From Trichococcus pasteurii (lineage in GTDB: Bacteria; Bacillota; Bacilli; Lactobacillales; Aerococcaceae), in the NCBI RefSeq assembly GCF_900112935.1, contig NZ_FONM01000005.1, positions 62,001-126,000 of the forward strand: a stretch of DNA of 64,000 nucleotides, read 5' to 3'. Of the stretch, positions 24,534 to 34,201 are shown piece after piece. Both the position numbers and the translations under genes were made by a program. How positions within the stretch are numbered: position 1 is the stretch's first letter; each line of letters begins with the position of its first letter. The notes beneath the pieces were generated by a model. That model did no database searches, was not told where the DNA came from, and saw nothing but the letters and a program-made list of their open reading frames with translations.

Positions 24534-25781
24534 ATGATTACCATCTTCAATCCCGAGGAACAGAAGTGGCCGATCAAGGTCTGGCTGGAGAATGAGGAAC
24601 AAATGGGTGAGGACTGTCTGCAACAAGCGAAGAATCTGGCGAATCTGCCGTTTCTGCATCAATGGGTCGTGCTGATGCCGGATACGCATTCCGGCTACGG
24701 CATGCCGATCGGGGGCGTCATCGCTTGCGAAAAGGTCATCATTCCGAATGCGGTCGGCGTGGATATCGGCTGTGGTATGAGCTTTGTCCAGACGAACATC
24801 CCGGTCGAACGGCTGATCGAAATCGAGACGCCGAACGGGAAACTCGCCCAGGCAATCGCGGGCGACATCCTACGGAATATCCCGACCGGCTTCGAACACC
24901 ATAAGAAAAAACAGCAATGTGAATCGGTAACCCGCTTCCTTGATGGCATGACGCCCGAGGAAAAGGAAACGATGCCGCAGGAATTGATGAAGGAGCTGGA
25001 CGATGCCGCCTATCAGGTCGGCACGCTCGGCAGCGGCAATCATTTCATCGAACTGCAGACCGACGATCAGGGAAAGCTTGGCATAATGCTGCATTCCGGG
25101 TCGCGCAATCTGGGCTTCAAGATCTGCCATTATTTCAACGACCTGGCCAAGGAATTGAACAAAAAAGACCAATCTCCGGTCCCTCCCGAGTGGGATCTGG
25201 CCTATTTTTCAACCGAAAGTGATCTCGGGAAACTGTATCTGCGTTGGATGAAATTAGCGATGGACTTCGCCGAGGAAAACCGCAACCAGATGATGGAGAA
25301 GGTGCTCGATACCGTCCGACTCTGGGTGAAAAAATATGCAGGCATCAACCATGTTAATTTGTCGGATGCCGTCCATTGCCACCACAATTATGCCGCGCTG
25401 GAAGAACACTACGGCAAAGCGGTCTGGGTCCACCGCAAAGGGGCGATCCGTGCCGGAGCGGGCGAAATGGGCATCATTCCGGGCGCGATGGGGACCTATT
25501 CCTATCTCGTCAGAGGCAAAGGCAATCCGGAAAGTTTCCTGTCCTGCTCGCACGGGGCGGGCAGGCGCATGAGCCGCTTGGATGCCAGAGAACAGTTCAG
25601 CGTCCAGGACACAATCCTTGACTTGAGGGCATTGGGTGTCTTTCTGGCGAAAGCCAAACGGACCGATGTCGGCACGGAATCCCGCTTTGCATACAAGGCC
25701 ATCGATTTTGTGCTTTCCCAGGAACTGGATCTCGTCGAACCGGTCCGCCGCCTCAAGACCGTCGCTGTAGTCAAAGGCTGA
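24534..25781 (+). CDS. rtcB: RtcB-type RNA ligase
   Basis: RtcB joins RNA 2',3'-cyclic or 3'-phosphate ends to 5'-OH ends with GTP and manganese. The 415-residue protein shows the metal and guanylate residues: MPDTHSGYGMPIGG (Asp50), GVDIGCGM (Asp77, Cys80), GSGNHFIE, HSGSRNLG, HCHHN and HRKGAIRAGAGEMG with the guanylylated His300. No RtcA or archease lies nearby. AAAGGAGCG precedes the ATG. In bacteria RtcB repairs stress-cleaved RNA. Confidence 0.93.
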   Translation: MITIFNPEEQKWPIKVWLENEEQMGEDCLQQAKNLANLPFLHQWVVLMPDTHSGYGMPIGGVIACEKVIIPNAVGVDIGCGMSFVQTNIPVERLIEIETPNGKLAQAIAGDILRNIPTGFEHHKKKQQCESVTRFLDGMTPEEKETMPQELMKELDDAAYQVGTLGSGNHFIELQTDDQGKLGIMLHSGSRNLGFKICHYFNDLAKELNKKDQSPVPPEWDLAYFSTESDLGKLYLRWMKLAMDFAEENRNQMMEKVLDTVRLWVKKYAGINHVNLSDAVHCHHNYAALEEHYGKAVWVHRKGAIRAGAGEMGIIPGAMGTYSYLVRGKGNPESFLSCSHGAGRRMSRLDAREQFSVQDTILDLRALGVFLAKAKRTDVGTESRFAYKAIDFVLSQELDLVEPVRRLKTVAVVKG

Positions 25782-25800
25782 AAAGAAAAGAGGTACAAAA

Positions 25801-26775
25801 ATGGAACTGCAGGAAAGGTACATCGCGGCCGGCCTGAAACATATCCCGCCGACCGAAAAAGCTGAAGTTGAAAAGGCCATGCGCCGCATCATCGCGGAGC
25901 GGTTGGAGGGACGCGGCGATCCTTCCGAAGAGACGGAACGCGAAGTGTTGAGAGGATTGGGGAGTCCGAGGCTTCTGGCTGAAAAGCAACTGAGGGAACC
26001 GCCCCATTTGATCGGTCCAGAGCTGTACGGCACCTATCTCCTGATCGTGAAAATCGTCATGACGGTGGCGGTCATCGGTACGCTGATCGGGAATACCGTT
26101 GATTTCATCGTCAATGGCGGGGGGCTGCTGGGATATTTTGCGCAGAGTTTTGCGACAGCGCTCAGTGCGGCAATCGGCGCCTTCGGATGGGTGACGCTTG
26201 TGTTCGCCATCATGGAAAGGACGGCAAAGGAGAAGATCCTGACGGAAATCCAGGAAGACTGGAGTCTGGCTGATCTGCCCGAGAAGGAAGTCCCGCAGAA
26301 ACCATTCAGCAGGGTCGGGGTCATCATAGGCATCATCTTTACGGTACTTTTCCTTATCTTGGTCAACCAATACAGCCAGCTGTTGGGATTCTACTATACG
26401 TTGGACGGCAGCAGGGAAATGATTCCGATGTTGAATCAGGAAGTGTTCCGCAGTTATCTGCCGTACATCAACGGCATGTTGGTGCTGCAATTGCTGTTCT
26501 CCGCCAGCAAACTCGTTTTCAGGAAGTGGACCTATCCGGTCGCGACCGCAAATCTGATTTTGAATGTGCTTTCGTTTGTATTGTTGTGGTTCATCCTTCA
26601 AGATACAGCCGTCCTGAATCCGGAGCTCGTCGCGAAAATCGCTGAAGCCACGGATGGGCAACGGGTCCTCAATACTGCATTCAACTCGATCAAAGCCGTT
26701 TTTCTGTTCATCTTCCTATTGGACTCGTTCGAAGGCTTCCGTGATGCCTACAAAAACAGCAAAAAGCCGGCTTGA
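25801..26775 (+). CDS. HAAS-type membrane protein
   Basis: The 324-residue protein starts with an about 70-residue helical HAAS-like domain (ERYIAAGLKHIPPTEKAEVEKAMRRIIAERLEG..EREVLRGLGSPRLLAEKQLR), often paired with PadR-type regulators, followed by about five membrane helices (75-100, 115-138, 172-195, 220-240, 255-275, 300-318). No PadR gene is next to it. It starts 19 bases after rtcB, so it may be cotranscribed. Function is unknown. Confidence 0.7.
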   Translation: MELQERYIAAGLKHIPPTEKAEVEKAMRRIIAERLEGRGDPSEETEREVLRGLGSPRLLAEKQLREPPHLIGPELYGTYLLIVKIVMTVAVIGTLIGNTVDFIVNGGGLLGYFAQSFATALSAAIGAFGWVTLVFAIMERTAKEKILTEIQEDWSLADLPEKEVPQKPFSRVGVIIGIIFTVLFLILVNQYSQLLGFYYTLDGSREMIPMLNQEVFRSYLPYINGMLVLQLLFSASKLVFRKWTYPVATANLILNVLSFVLLWFILQDTAVLNPELVAKIAEATDGQRVLNTAFNSIKAVFLFIFLLDSFEGFRDAYKNSKKPA

Positions 26776-26893
26776 AACGGCAAACGGTAATGCAGGTATG
26801 TGAAATGCGGAGCGGATGGTCTATAATGGAATTGCAAACAGAACAGGTTCACGCTGAGCGGCGGACCGGTATTTTTGGAGGGAAAACCTAACA

Positions 26894-27265
26894 ATGGAAC
26901 AGACAACAGCTAAAGAATACATCCTTTACAACGAGGTCACGAACGAATATCTGACGCGCGTCACCTTCATGGGCAGTACCGTCTACAAGAAGACGACGCT
27001 CGATTTGGCGATGCGTTTCTCCGAGCAGGATAAAGAAAACCTCGAGACGATGGGAGCCGGCAATCCGGAGAAGGTGCTGAACAACATCGAAGCGACGGCT
27101 TTCGGAAACGACAGCGATGTGAAGGAAACATACAGACTGTCCAACCTGAGTTTCCTGTCGATCAACGACTTGACGCCGGAGGAAAGGGCAGCCTTCGATC
27201 AGGAAATCGAAGAGGGCAAAAAGAAAGCCGCCCGAATCCATTGCTGCCGAATCGTCAGCAGATAG
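26894..27265 (+). CDS. Hypothetical protein
   Basis: The 123-residue soluble protein has no motif I recognise. It is acidic with alternating helix and strand propensity and ends in RIHCCRIVSR, a Cys pair at the C-terminus. A ribosome site GGAGGG lies ten bases upstream and a TATAAT at about 26822 may be its -10 element, which supports a real gene. Nothing in its neighbourhood suggests a role. Confidence 0.6.
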   Translation: MEQTTAKEYILYNEVTNEYLTRVTFMGSTVYKKTTLDLAMRFSEQDKENLETMGAGNPEKVLNNIEATAFGNDSDVKETYRLSNLSFLSINDLTPEERAAFDQEIEEGKKKAARIHCCRIVSR

Positions 27266-27432
27266 ACCATCAAGACACAGTCAGCAGCAGTCAATCAAAC
27301 CAGTCATTATCCAGAACAGAGCAGTAGGCAAATTCTCAGGTCAGGTTGCACAAGCCAGCCCGTAAAAAAGATTGCTGCTGACTTCGAATGACACTCCTCG
27401 ACGGATGGTCGGGGAACGCCACCGAAAAAGCA

Positions 27433-27477
27433 AAAACACGGGCGCTATGCAATAGGATTGCATAGCGCCCGTGTTTT
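27433..27477. terminator. Bidirectional terminator between 27265 and the acetate transporter
   Basis: AAAACACGGGCGCTATGCAAT pairs with its perfect complement across AGG, so either strand gives a hairpin followed by T residues. It mainly serves the minus-strand transporter gene. Confidence 0.85.
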
Positions 27478-27492
27478 ATTTGATTCAGTCGT

Positions 27493-28140
27493 TTATTTAC
27501 TAGTAGCTACTTCGACTTTTGCTGCTTTCTTTGCAGTCGTCACATTGCCCAACGGCAGAACTTCTTCGCCGTAGACTTCGTTCAAAACTTGTGCCAAAGC
27601 GCCGTAGATTGCTGAGAAGCCGCAGAAGATGCCTTCGTAACCCGCGATTGTAGCGATCATTTCATTGCCTGTGAAGTCTCCCAAAGCAAGCAGGAAGAAA
27701 AGCAGTGTCAAAGAACCGAAGACGATCTGCAGGTTTTTGCTGATGCGCAATGTTCCGACGAACATGCCCAACGTGAATAGTCCCCACATGAACAGGTAAG
27801 CTGCCATCGCTTGAGCTGAAGCCGCTTCGCCCATGCCAAGGCCAGGCATCACGATTGTTCCGACAAGGGAAAGCCAAAAGAAGCCGTAAGAAGTGAATGC
27901 AGTTGCACCGAAAGTGTTGTTTTTCTTGAATTCCATGATGCCGGCAACAACTTGCGCCATGCCGCCGAAGAAAATACCCATAGCTAAAATCATCGTGTTC
28001 ATCGGGAAGTAACCTGCATTGTGGATGTTCAACAAGACAGTAGTCATGCCGAAGCCCATCAAGCCAAGCGGCGCTGGATTAGCAGTGAATTCTTTCAAGC
28101 TGACGATTGTGTTGTTCTGTGTGTTTGATGCGTTTTTCAT
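27493..28140 (-). CDS. Acetate uptake transporter (AceTr / YaaH family)
   Basis: The 215-residue membrane protein has six helices and the family signature [18 protein letters not shown] near the N-terminus, followed by [37 protein letters not shown]. Members (SatP, GPR1/FUN34) move acetate or succinate with protons. I start at the ATG at 28140; AAAGGAG lies 12 bases upstream, and longer in-frame starts would run through the promoter. It is a single-gene unit with its own promoter and terminator. Confidence 0.9.
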   Translation of the reverse strand: MKNASNTQNNTIVSLKEFTANPAPLGLMGFGMTTVLLNIHNAGYFPMNTMILAMGIFFGGMAQVVAGIMEFKKNNTFGATAFTSYGFFWLSLVGTIVMPGLGMGEAASAQAMAAYLFMWGLFTLGMFVGTLRISKNLQIVFGSLTLLFFLLALGDFTGNEMIATIAGYEGIFCGFSAIYGALAQVLNEVYGEEVLPLGNVTTAKKAAKVEVATSK

Positions 28141-28189
28141 TAGTAGTTCGTTCTCCTTTGATTTCAAATCTGAAAATAATGTCAGGGTG

Positions 28190-28218
28190 ATTATATCCAT
28201 ATTGCTTGCTGTCGTCAA
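28190..28218 (-). promoter_or_regulatory. Promoter of the acetate transporter gene
   Basis: On the minus strand TTGACG (28213-28218), a 17-base spacer and TATAAT (28190-28195) form a near-consensus sigma-A promoter. Confidence 0.75.
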
Positions 28219-28373
28219 TGTGTTTCGGGAAAAGTACACCTAAAGTTCATTTTTAATACGACGGCCAGCACGCCTGAATGAAAGCGTTCTTTCCATATAA
28301 GTGTTGATAAGAAGTGATTCTGCAGAGAAAATAATAAAACGATTTTGAGGATTATGAAAGGGTGGGAGAGAAA

Positions 28374-29234
28374 ATGATAGCGATAAAGAAAATCATTGCG
28401 GTCGGTGGGGTTCTGCTCGGGACTGCCGGAGTTGTGCATGCCTATCTGCGCACGGCGCCTTCCAAAGCCGCCAGGGAATTTACCGATTTGGCTGAGGATT
28501 TATTGAAGGAGACAGAGGCGGTCAAAGGCCGCTTCACGGAAGCTGACATTGCCACTTTACCAGGCCCTGTCCGGCGTCATCTGCGCCGCTGCGGTCATCT
28601 TGGGAAACCGAAAATGGCCTACATGAAGATCGTTTTTCCGGATGTGGCCTTTTCGCTCGGAAAGGGAAAAAAGAGCATCAAGATTGCCTACACGCAATAT
28701 AATTTTGTGGACGGGCCCGACCGCATCGCCTACATCGACAGTTCAATCTACGGCGTACCATTCGAAGGCGTGGATGCCTATGTCGACGGCAAGGGTTCGA
28801 TGAAAGGGATCGTGGCGAAGCGTTTCACCCTGTTCGATATTGACGGGGAAGCGATGGACAAGGCCAGCTTGGTGACGTTCCTGTCCGAATGCCTCTTCGT
28901 TCCGAACGCAGCGCTGCAGGACTACATCCGCTGGGAAGCCATCGATGCGCACCACGCCAAAGCGGTGATCACGGCGCACGGAACGAGTGCGGAAGGAATC
29001 TTCACTTTCAATGAAGATGATGAGATGGTAGCTTTCACGACCGATGACAGGGAAGCCACGACGATGGATGGGAAAAGCGAAAAAGTCAGATGGTCAGCCA
29101 TCTGCGGCGGGTACAAGGAAATCAACGGCATCCGCCAGCCGACTGAGCTGAAGGCGGTCTGGCATTATGAAGAAGGGGACTTCACATACTTTGATGCGAA
29201 AGCTGCGATGATGAGCTATGACAAACAAAAATGA
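28374..29234 (+). CDS. DUF6544-family protein
   Basis: The 286-residue protein has an N-terminal membrane segment (IIAVGGVLLGTAGVVHAYL) and then matches DUF6544 (formerly grouped as DUF6920): LPGPVRRHLRRCGHLGKP, YNFVDGPDRIAYIDSSIYGVPFEGVDAY and WEAIDAHHAKAVITAHG. The function is unknown. The start at 28374 follows AAAGGGTGGGAG; GTG 28362 overlaps it. Its 3' end overlaps the P-type ATPase start by 17 bases, so the two are probably made together. Confidence 0.7.
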   Translation: MIAIKKIIAVGGVLLGTAGVVHAYLRTAPSKAAREFTDLAEDLLKETEAVKGRFTEADIATLPGPVRRHLRRCGHLGKPKMAYMKIVFPDVAFSLGKGKKSIKIAYTQYNFVDGPDRIAYIDSSIYGVPFEGVDAYVDGKGSMKGIVAKRFTLFDIDGEAMDKASLVTFLSECLFVPNAALQDYIRWEAIDAHHAKAVITAHGTSAEGIFTFNEDDEMVAFTTDDREATTMDGKSEKVRWSAICGGYKEINGIRQPTELKAVWHYEEGDFTYFDAKAAMMSYDKQK

Positions 29235-31662
29235 TTGGACTGAATGGAAAGGATTATCGGAAGCAGAAGCGGCTGAACGGAGAGTCCGATACGGAGCGAA
29301 CGCATTGCCGGTACCGAGGCATCGACTTCTGAAGCTGATCGCAAGGCAATTCCGCGGCATCTTTAATCTGATGCTCCTGATTGCGGCGGGCGTGACATTT
29401 TCTTTGGGTGAGCCGATCGACGGCGCTTTTATCCTTTTGTTTGTGTTCCTGGGGACAGCGCTCAACGTCTATCAGGAGCATAAATCGAATCAAGCCGCCG
29501 ACAAGCTGAAAGCCTACCTGCTGAGCACGATCACGGTGATGAGGGATGGGTTGGAAAAGGAGGTGCCGACCGAGACATTGGTCCCCGGCGATATCCTGAA
29601 GCTCGAATCGGGCGATATCGTGCCGGCAGATGCAATTGTCCGCGTTGCCCGCGATCTGCTGGTAGATGAAACGACCTTTACGGGAGAGTCGATTCCAGTT
29701 ACGAAAAGTGCGGCTGCGTCAAGCGCAGCCGCTTCCGGAAAGGCTCCGGTTGCCGCAGATGGCGAGCGCCTGCTGCAAGGGATTGTGATCGTACGGGGAA
29801 ATGCATTGGCTGAAATCACCGCAATCGGTCAGGAAACGCAGTTGGCCCATATCGCTGCGACGGCGTCAACCGTCCAGGCGGAGAGTGAATTGGTCAAGAG
29901 CGTGGATAAAATCAGCAACTTTATCATGAAAGTGACGCTGCTGACGCTCGGACTCGTCGTGGTGGCCAACATCCTGATCGAAGGCCAGGAGGCGGATGTC
30001 ACGGGTTTACTGATTTTTGCGATTGCGCTGGCCGTATCGGCCATACCGGAAGCTTTGCCGTTGGTGCTGACGTTCTCCCTTTCACGGGGAGCTTTGGAAT
30101 TCGCCAAACGCGACGTCATCGTCAAGCGGCTTTCCGCGGTCCAGGACTTGGGATCCGTAAACCTGTTGTGCACCGATAAGACCGGCACAATCACGGAAAA
30201 CCATCTAGTTTTCAACAATCTCTATCCGATGGACGGCTCGCGTTATGATCCGTTGGTCTTGGCGCGCTTGGCCGCAATCAATCTGCATGAGCGGATACCG
30301 GAACCTTTCGACCATGCAAGCGATGAGGCCCTCACACACGAGCAGCGGCAGATTGTGAACCGCTACAGTCTTGTGCAGGAGGAGGCTTTCGATCCGGCGT
30401 TGCGCAGCAATGGTGCAGTCGTGAAACAGTCAGACGGAACAACACTGCATATCCGCCGCGGGAGCCCGGAATACTTTTTCGGGGAGGGGCTAATTTCCCA
30501 TGATGCAGTCGCGGACTGGCTGCAGTCGGAGGAAGAAAAAGGCCACCGAGTACTGGGTGTGAGTTACGATGACGGCACCGGTGCACATTTCGGAGGATTC
30601 GTTTCATTTGTGGACCGTATCAAGGAATCCACTATTGCGACCGTAGCAGCCGCAAAACAGATGAATGTCGCGATCACGGTCATCACCGGCGATGCCCTGA
30701 AGGTGGCCGAGGCAGTCGGAAGGGAAGCCGGTCTGGTGACGGAGAGCGCCGAAGTTACGGAAGCGGCAGCCTTTTTGGCATTGCCGTCCGCTGAAAGGAA
30801 GAAACGCCTGTCCTCGATCCGCGTCTTTGCCCGGACGACGCCGGAGCAGAAACTGGAAGTGATCCAACTGCTGAAGGAACAGTTCACGGTCGGTTACTTG
30901 GGTGAAGGGATCAATGACGCACCGGCTTTGAAGGCTGCCCATGTCTCGATGGTTGTGCAATCCGCGGCCGATGTCGCCCGTGAGACCGCCGACATCGTCT
31001 TGCTGCAGAACGATTTGCGGGTGATCGTCGAAGGCATCCGCTTCGGGCGGGAAACGCACGCCAATACGATGAAATACATCCGCGCCACTTTGATCTCAAA
31101 CTTCGGCAATTTTTATGCGGTCGCCATCGGCTCGCTCTTCATCAGCTTTTTGCCGATGCTGCCGAAGCAGCTGCTGCTCCTGAATCTGCTTTCCGATTTT
31201 CCGATGATGGCCATCGCCTTTGACCGGGTACCGGCTCAGGAAGTGGAGCGGCCGCAGCGGTATGATCTGCATTCCCTCTACATCATTTTTGTCACAATGG
31301 GGCTCGTGAGCACGGTATTTGATTTCATTTGCTTCGGGCTGTTCTATCGGATTTCCCCGGCTGTGCTGCAGACCAACTGGTTCATCGCCAGTGTATTGAC
31401 GGAGATATTATTGATGCTTTCCATCCGCTCCTTGGCGCCGATCACCAAGGCAGGCTGGCCGGCGCCTTCGATCATTATCCTATCGGTGATCGCCATGGTG
31501 CTTGCCGTCGGATTGCCGATGATCCCTGCTACTGCCGCCTTTTTTGAATTCCAAACGCCGACATGGGCGCATCTGGGGGTCATTTTGGGGATCGCTTTCG
31601 CTTATCTTGTCGTCACGGAACTCGTCAAGCGTCCGTTGTCCAGTTTCGTCAAAAAGAAATGA
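29218..31662 (+). CDS. Cation-translocating P-type ATPase, divergent type
   Basis: The 814-residue protein is a complete P-type ATPase: actuator motif TGES (155-158), phosphorylation site DKTGT with Asp320, and hinge GEGINDAPALK (from residue 562), with about ten membrane helices. The hinge normally reads GDGxNDAP; here the first Asp is Glu563. The helix 4 motif SAIPEALPLV resembles Ca/Mg/proton pumps (P2/P3 types) rather than copper pumps, as there is no CPx motif or N-terminal metal-binding domain. The ion is uncertain. The gene overlaps DUF6544 by 17 bases. Confidence 0.88.
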   Translation: MTNKNDWTEWKGLSEAEAAERRVRYGANALPVPRHRLLKLIARQFRGIFNLMLLIAAGVTFSLGEPIDGAFILLFVFLGTALNVYQEHKSNQAADKLKAYLLSTITVMRDGLEKEVPTETLVPGDILKLESGDIVPADAIVRVARDLLVDETTFTGESIPVTKSAAASSAAASGKAPVAADGERLLQGIVIVRGNALAEITAIGQETQLAHIAATASTVQAESELVKSVDKISNFIMKVTLLTLGLVVVANILIEGQEADVTGLLIFAIALAVSAIPEALPLVLTFSLSRGALEFAKRDVIVKRLSAVQDLGSVNLLCTDKTGTITENHLVFNNLYPMDGSRYDPLVLARLAAINLHERIPEPFDHASDEALTHEQRQIVNRYSLVQEEAFDPALRSNGAVVKQSDGTTLHIRRGSPEYFFGEGLISHDAVADWLQSEEEKGHRVLGVSYDDGTGAHFGGFVSFVDRIKESTIATVAAAKQMNVAITVITGDALKVAEAVGREAGLVTESAEVTEAAAFLALPSAERKKRLSSIRVFARTTPEQKLEVIQLLKEQFTVGYLGEGINDAPALKAAHVSMVVQSAADVARETADIVLLQNDLRVIVEGIRFGRETHANTMKYIRATLISNFGNFYAVAIGSLFISFLPMLPKQLLLLNLLSDFPMMAIAFDRVPAQEVERPQRYDLHSLYIIFVTMGLVSTVFDFICFGLFYRISPAVLQTNWFIASVLTEILLMLSIRSLAPITKAGWPAPSIIILSVIAMVLAVGLPMIPATAAFFEFQTPTWAHLGVILGIAFAYLVVTELVKRPLSSFVKKK

Positions 31663-31715
31663 GCTGTTGGACAATGCATGAATAGGCCAGTAATTTGAAA
31701 GTGAAGGTGAACAGT

Positions 31716-31979
31716 ATGCATCCATTTTACGGCGCCGTCAGCGAATTTTTTGCGGAAGGGTATTGGTGGATAGGCTTGCTGTCGATGGTCCTGTATCTGC
31801 TTTTTTGGGCTGTCGTCATCGTCTTTGCGGTGAAGCTCTTCAAGAAATATTTTGCCGACAGGGAGATTCCACCCAAAACAAAGGAGGATTCGGCGCTTAC
31901 GATTCTTCGCGAAAGGTATGCGCGCGGGGAAATCGATGCCGAGGAATTCAAGCAGAAGAAAAGCGATTTGCTGGAATGA
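31716..31979 (+). CDS. Small SHOCT-domain membrane protein
   Basis: The 87-residue protein has one membrane helix (about 18-42, IGLLSMVLYLLFWAVVIVFAV) and a C-terminal SHOCT motif, ALTILRERYARGEIDAEEFKQKKSDLLE, a short oligomerisation segment. GTGAAGGTG lies just before the ATG at 31716; upstream TTG and GTG codons fall in that site. It lies between the P-type ATPase and the radical SAM pair with short gaps on both sides. Confidence 0.8.
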   Translation: MHPFYGAVSEFFAEGYWWIGLLSMVLYLLFWAVVIVFAVKLFKKYFADREIPPKTKEDSALTILRERYARGEIDAEEFKQKKSDLLE

Positions 31980-32017
31980 AGTAACAAGGAACAGCCTTGG
32001 TCTGAAAGGGGTGCATC

Positions 32018-32920
32018 ATGGAACTGCGTTCGTTGCTGCAGTTGGCGTACTTTGGCGCCACGACGATTTTATTCAAAAGGAAACGGCCGCTGGTGGGTTC
32101 CATCATCCTGACCGACAAATGCAATTTGGCCTGCAAACACTGTGCCGTAAGCAACATCACCTCGATCATTTATCCTTATCCGCAGATCAGGGCTGAGATG
32201 CAGTGGCTGTACGCAGAAGGCGTCAGGATACTCTTTTTTTACGGAGGGGAACCCTTCCTTTGGAGAAATCAGGGCCACACGCTGCAGGATCTGGTCATCG
32301 AAGCAAAGCAGATCGGCTTTCTGCTCGTGAATGTGGTCACCAACGGAACGATTCAGGTGGATCTGCCGGAAGCCGATCTGGTGATGGTGAGCCTCGACGG
32401 CGGCAAAGAAAAGCACAACGATATCAGAGGAGACACCTACGACCGCATCATCGCCAATATCGAGAAAGCTTCCCGGGGTAATGTCTGCCTCTACATGGCA
32501 ATCAACCAGATCAACAAAGGCGATATCAGGGCAGTCTGCGAAACGGCTTTGCGTACGAAAAACGTCAAGGCTGTTTCTTTCAACTTCCACACGCCTTATC
32601 CCGGGACGGAGCAACTCAAACTCAGCCGGACCGAAAAGCAGGCTTGCGCCAACCAAATTGAAGAGCTTATCGATGCGGACTATCCGATCCTGAATCTGAA
32701 GAGCGCGTTGCCTTATATCGTGAACAATACATTTCCGACACCTTGCTATCAATGCATTGTTGTGGAAAATGGAGAAAAATGGGTATGCGGGCGTTGCATC
32801 GACATCGAAGGGCTCTGCGCAGAATGCGGCTTCTTTTTCGCCGCTGAATTTTCGCTGCTTTTCAAAGGGAATATGAAAGTATTGCTGGATCTGTTCAGGA
32901 CCTATCTGAAATATATTTAG
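32018..32920 (+). CDS. Radical SAM protein with Cys-rich C-terminus
   Basis: This 300-residue protein has the radical SAM cluster motif CNLACKHC (Cys35, 39, 42) and the GGEP SAM-binding motif in LFFYGGEPFLW, then VTNGT and VMVSLDGG strands. The C-terminus has at least six further cysteines (PCYQC, WVCGRCIDIEGLCAECG), suggesting an auxiliary iron-sulfur cluster as in SPASM-type enzymes, and ends in a hydrophobic tail. The substrate is unknown. A HemN-like radical SAM gene begins 11 bases after its stop, so the two probably act in one pathway. Confidence 0.85.
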   Translation: MELRSLLQLAYFGATTILFKRKRPLVGSIILTDKCNLACKHCAVSNITSIIYPYPQIRAEMQWLYAEGVRILFFYGGEPFLWRNQGHTLQDLVIEAKQIGFLLVNVVTNGTIQVDLPEADLVMVSLDGGKEKHNDIRGDTYDRIIANIEKASRGNVCLYMAINQINKGDIRAVCETALRTKNVKAVSFNFHTPYPGTEQLKLSRTEKQACANQIEELIDADYPILNLKSALPYIVNNTFPTPCYQCIVVENGEKWVCGRCIDIEGLCAECGFFFAAEFSLLFKGNMKVLLDLFRTYLKYI

Positions 32921-32931
32921 GAGGTGAAGTT

Positions 32932-34185
32932 ATGCGTTGGACATCATTGTTGCGGATATACCTTACCCGCTCGTTCAAGCCTTTCGTATTTGAAGGGACC
33001 CATGAGAATACACTGGATTTTGAAAAACTGGATAATCTGGGGCTGTATGTGCACATCCCGTTCTGCCGCTCGTTATGCAGTTTCTGCCCTTATTGCAAAG
33101 TGGTCCACAATAAACCGCAGGCGGATGCCTATAAGGTTGCGTTGCTGAAGGAAATCGATCTGGTCTGCAAGGGAATGTCCGGCAAAAAGCAGGCGACCAG
33201 TCTTTATTTCGGCGGAGGAACGCCTGCCATGATGTTGGACGATCTGAAGGACATCATCGCGAAGCTGAAAGAAAATTTTATACTGACAGGCGGAATCGGT
33301 GTGGAACTCCACCCCAGCGACATCACCGAAAGGAATCTGCAGAAGTTGAGGGATGCGGGGGTGACGATGTTGAGCATCGGCATCCAATCCTTCCAGGAAG
33401 ACTGCCTACGGAAAATCGGGAGAAGAAACGACTCATTCGTCGAAAAGATCCGTTTGGTGAGAAGTTCCGGCTTTGACGTAGTCGATGTGGACCTGATATT
33501 TGCCATTCCCGGTCAGACCGACGCGATTCTGGCGAATGACATCCATACGGCCTTCGCCAGCGGGGCGACGCAGGTTTCGACGTATCCCTTCATCGACTTC
33601 ACTTTCGCCGACAATGCCTACAAGCCGATGAGCGAAGAAGTAAAGCGGGAGATGCTGGAGCATTTGACGGATTATTGCCACGCAAATGGCATCGAGCGGA
33701 CATCGGTATGGACATTCGCGCAGCGGCAAACCGAAAAATATTCTTCCGTCACGCGGGATGCCTTTCTCGGATTCGGTGTTTCCGCAACCACGCTGCTAAA
33801 GGATATCTTCAAAATCAATACGTTTTCGATTCCCGAATACATCAAGCGGATCGAAGGCGATGCTTTGCCGACCTCCTTGACGCTCCGTTTCACCAAAAGG
33901 CAGCGGGCAGTCTATTACCTGTTCTGGAGCGCTTATGCCATGCGGATCGATGCCGACAGATTCGAGGAACTCATCGGCACCCCCTTGAACCGGATGTTCG
34001 GTCTGGAACTGTTCTTGGCGACCAAGCTGGGCTATCTCAGGAAGAAAGGGAGCGTCTACGAGCTGACCGATAAGGCCGCTTATCTCTATCACGATGTCGA
34101 ACAGGCGTATACGACAGCCTACATCGATAAGATGTGGCATATTTCAAGGCTCCAGCCGTTCCCTGAAAAGATCATCCTGAAATAG
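32932..34185 (+). CDS. HemN/HemW-like radical SAM protein
   Basis: The 417-residue protein belongs to the coproporphyrinogen-oxidase-like radical SAM group: VHIPFCRSLCSFCPYC with Cys45, 49, 52 and 55, YFGGGTPAMM (SAM), GIQSFQ and DLIFAIPGQT. An N-terminal extension of about 35 residues precedes the barrel. Members include coproporphyrinogen dehydrogenase, heme chaperone HemW and class C methyltransferases; nothing here decides among them. No other heme genes lie in the window. AGGAGG precedes the ATG, 11 bases after the preceding radical SAM gene. Confidence 0.85.
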   Translation: MRWTSLLRIYLTRSFKPFVFEGTHENTLDFEKLDNLGLYVHIPFCRSLCSFCPYCKVVHNKPQADAYKVALLKEIDLVCKGMSGKKQATSLYFGGGTPAMMLDDLKDIIAKLKENFILTGGIGVELHPSDITERNLQKLRDAGVTMLSIGIQSFQEDCLRKIGRRNDSFVEKIRLVRSSGFDVVDVDLIFAIPGQTDAILANDIHTAFASGATQVSTYPFIDFTFADNAYKPMSEEVKREMLEHLTDYCHANGIERTSVWTFAQRQTEKYSSVTRDAFLGFGVSATTLLKDIFKINTFSIPEYIKRIEGDALPTSLTLRFTKRQRAVYYLFWSAYAMRIDADRFEELIGTPLNRMFGLELFLATKLGYLRKKGSVYELTDKAAYLYHDVEQAYTTAYIDKMWHISRLQPFPEKIILK

Positions 34186-34201
34186 AAGATTAGAAAAGCG
34201 G

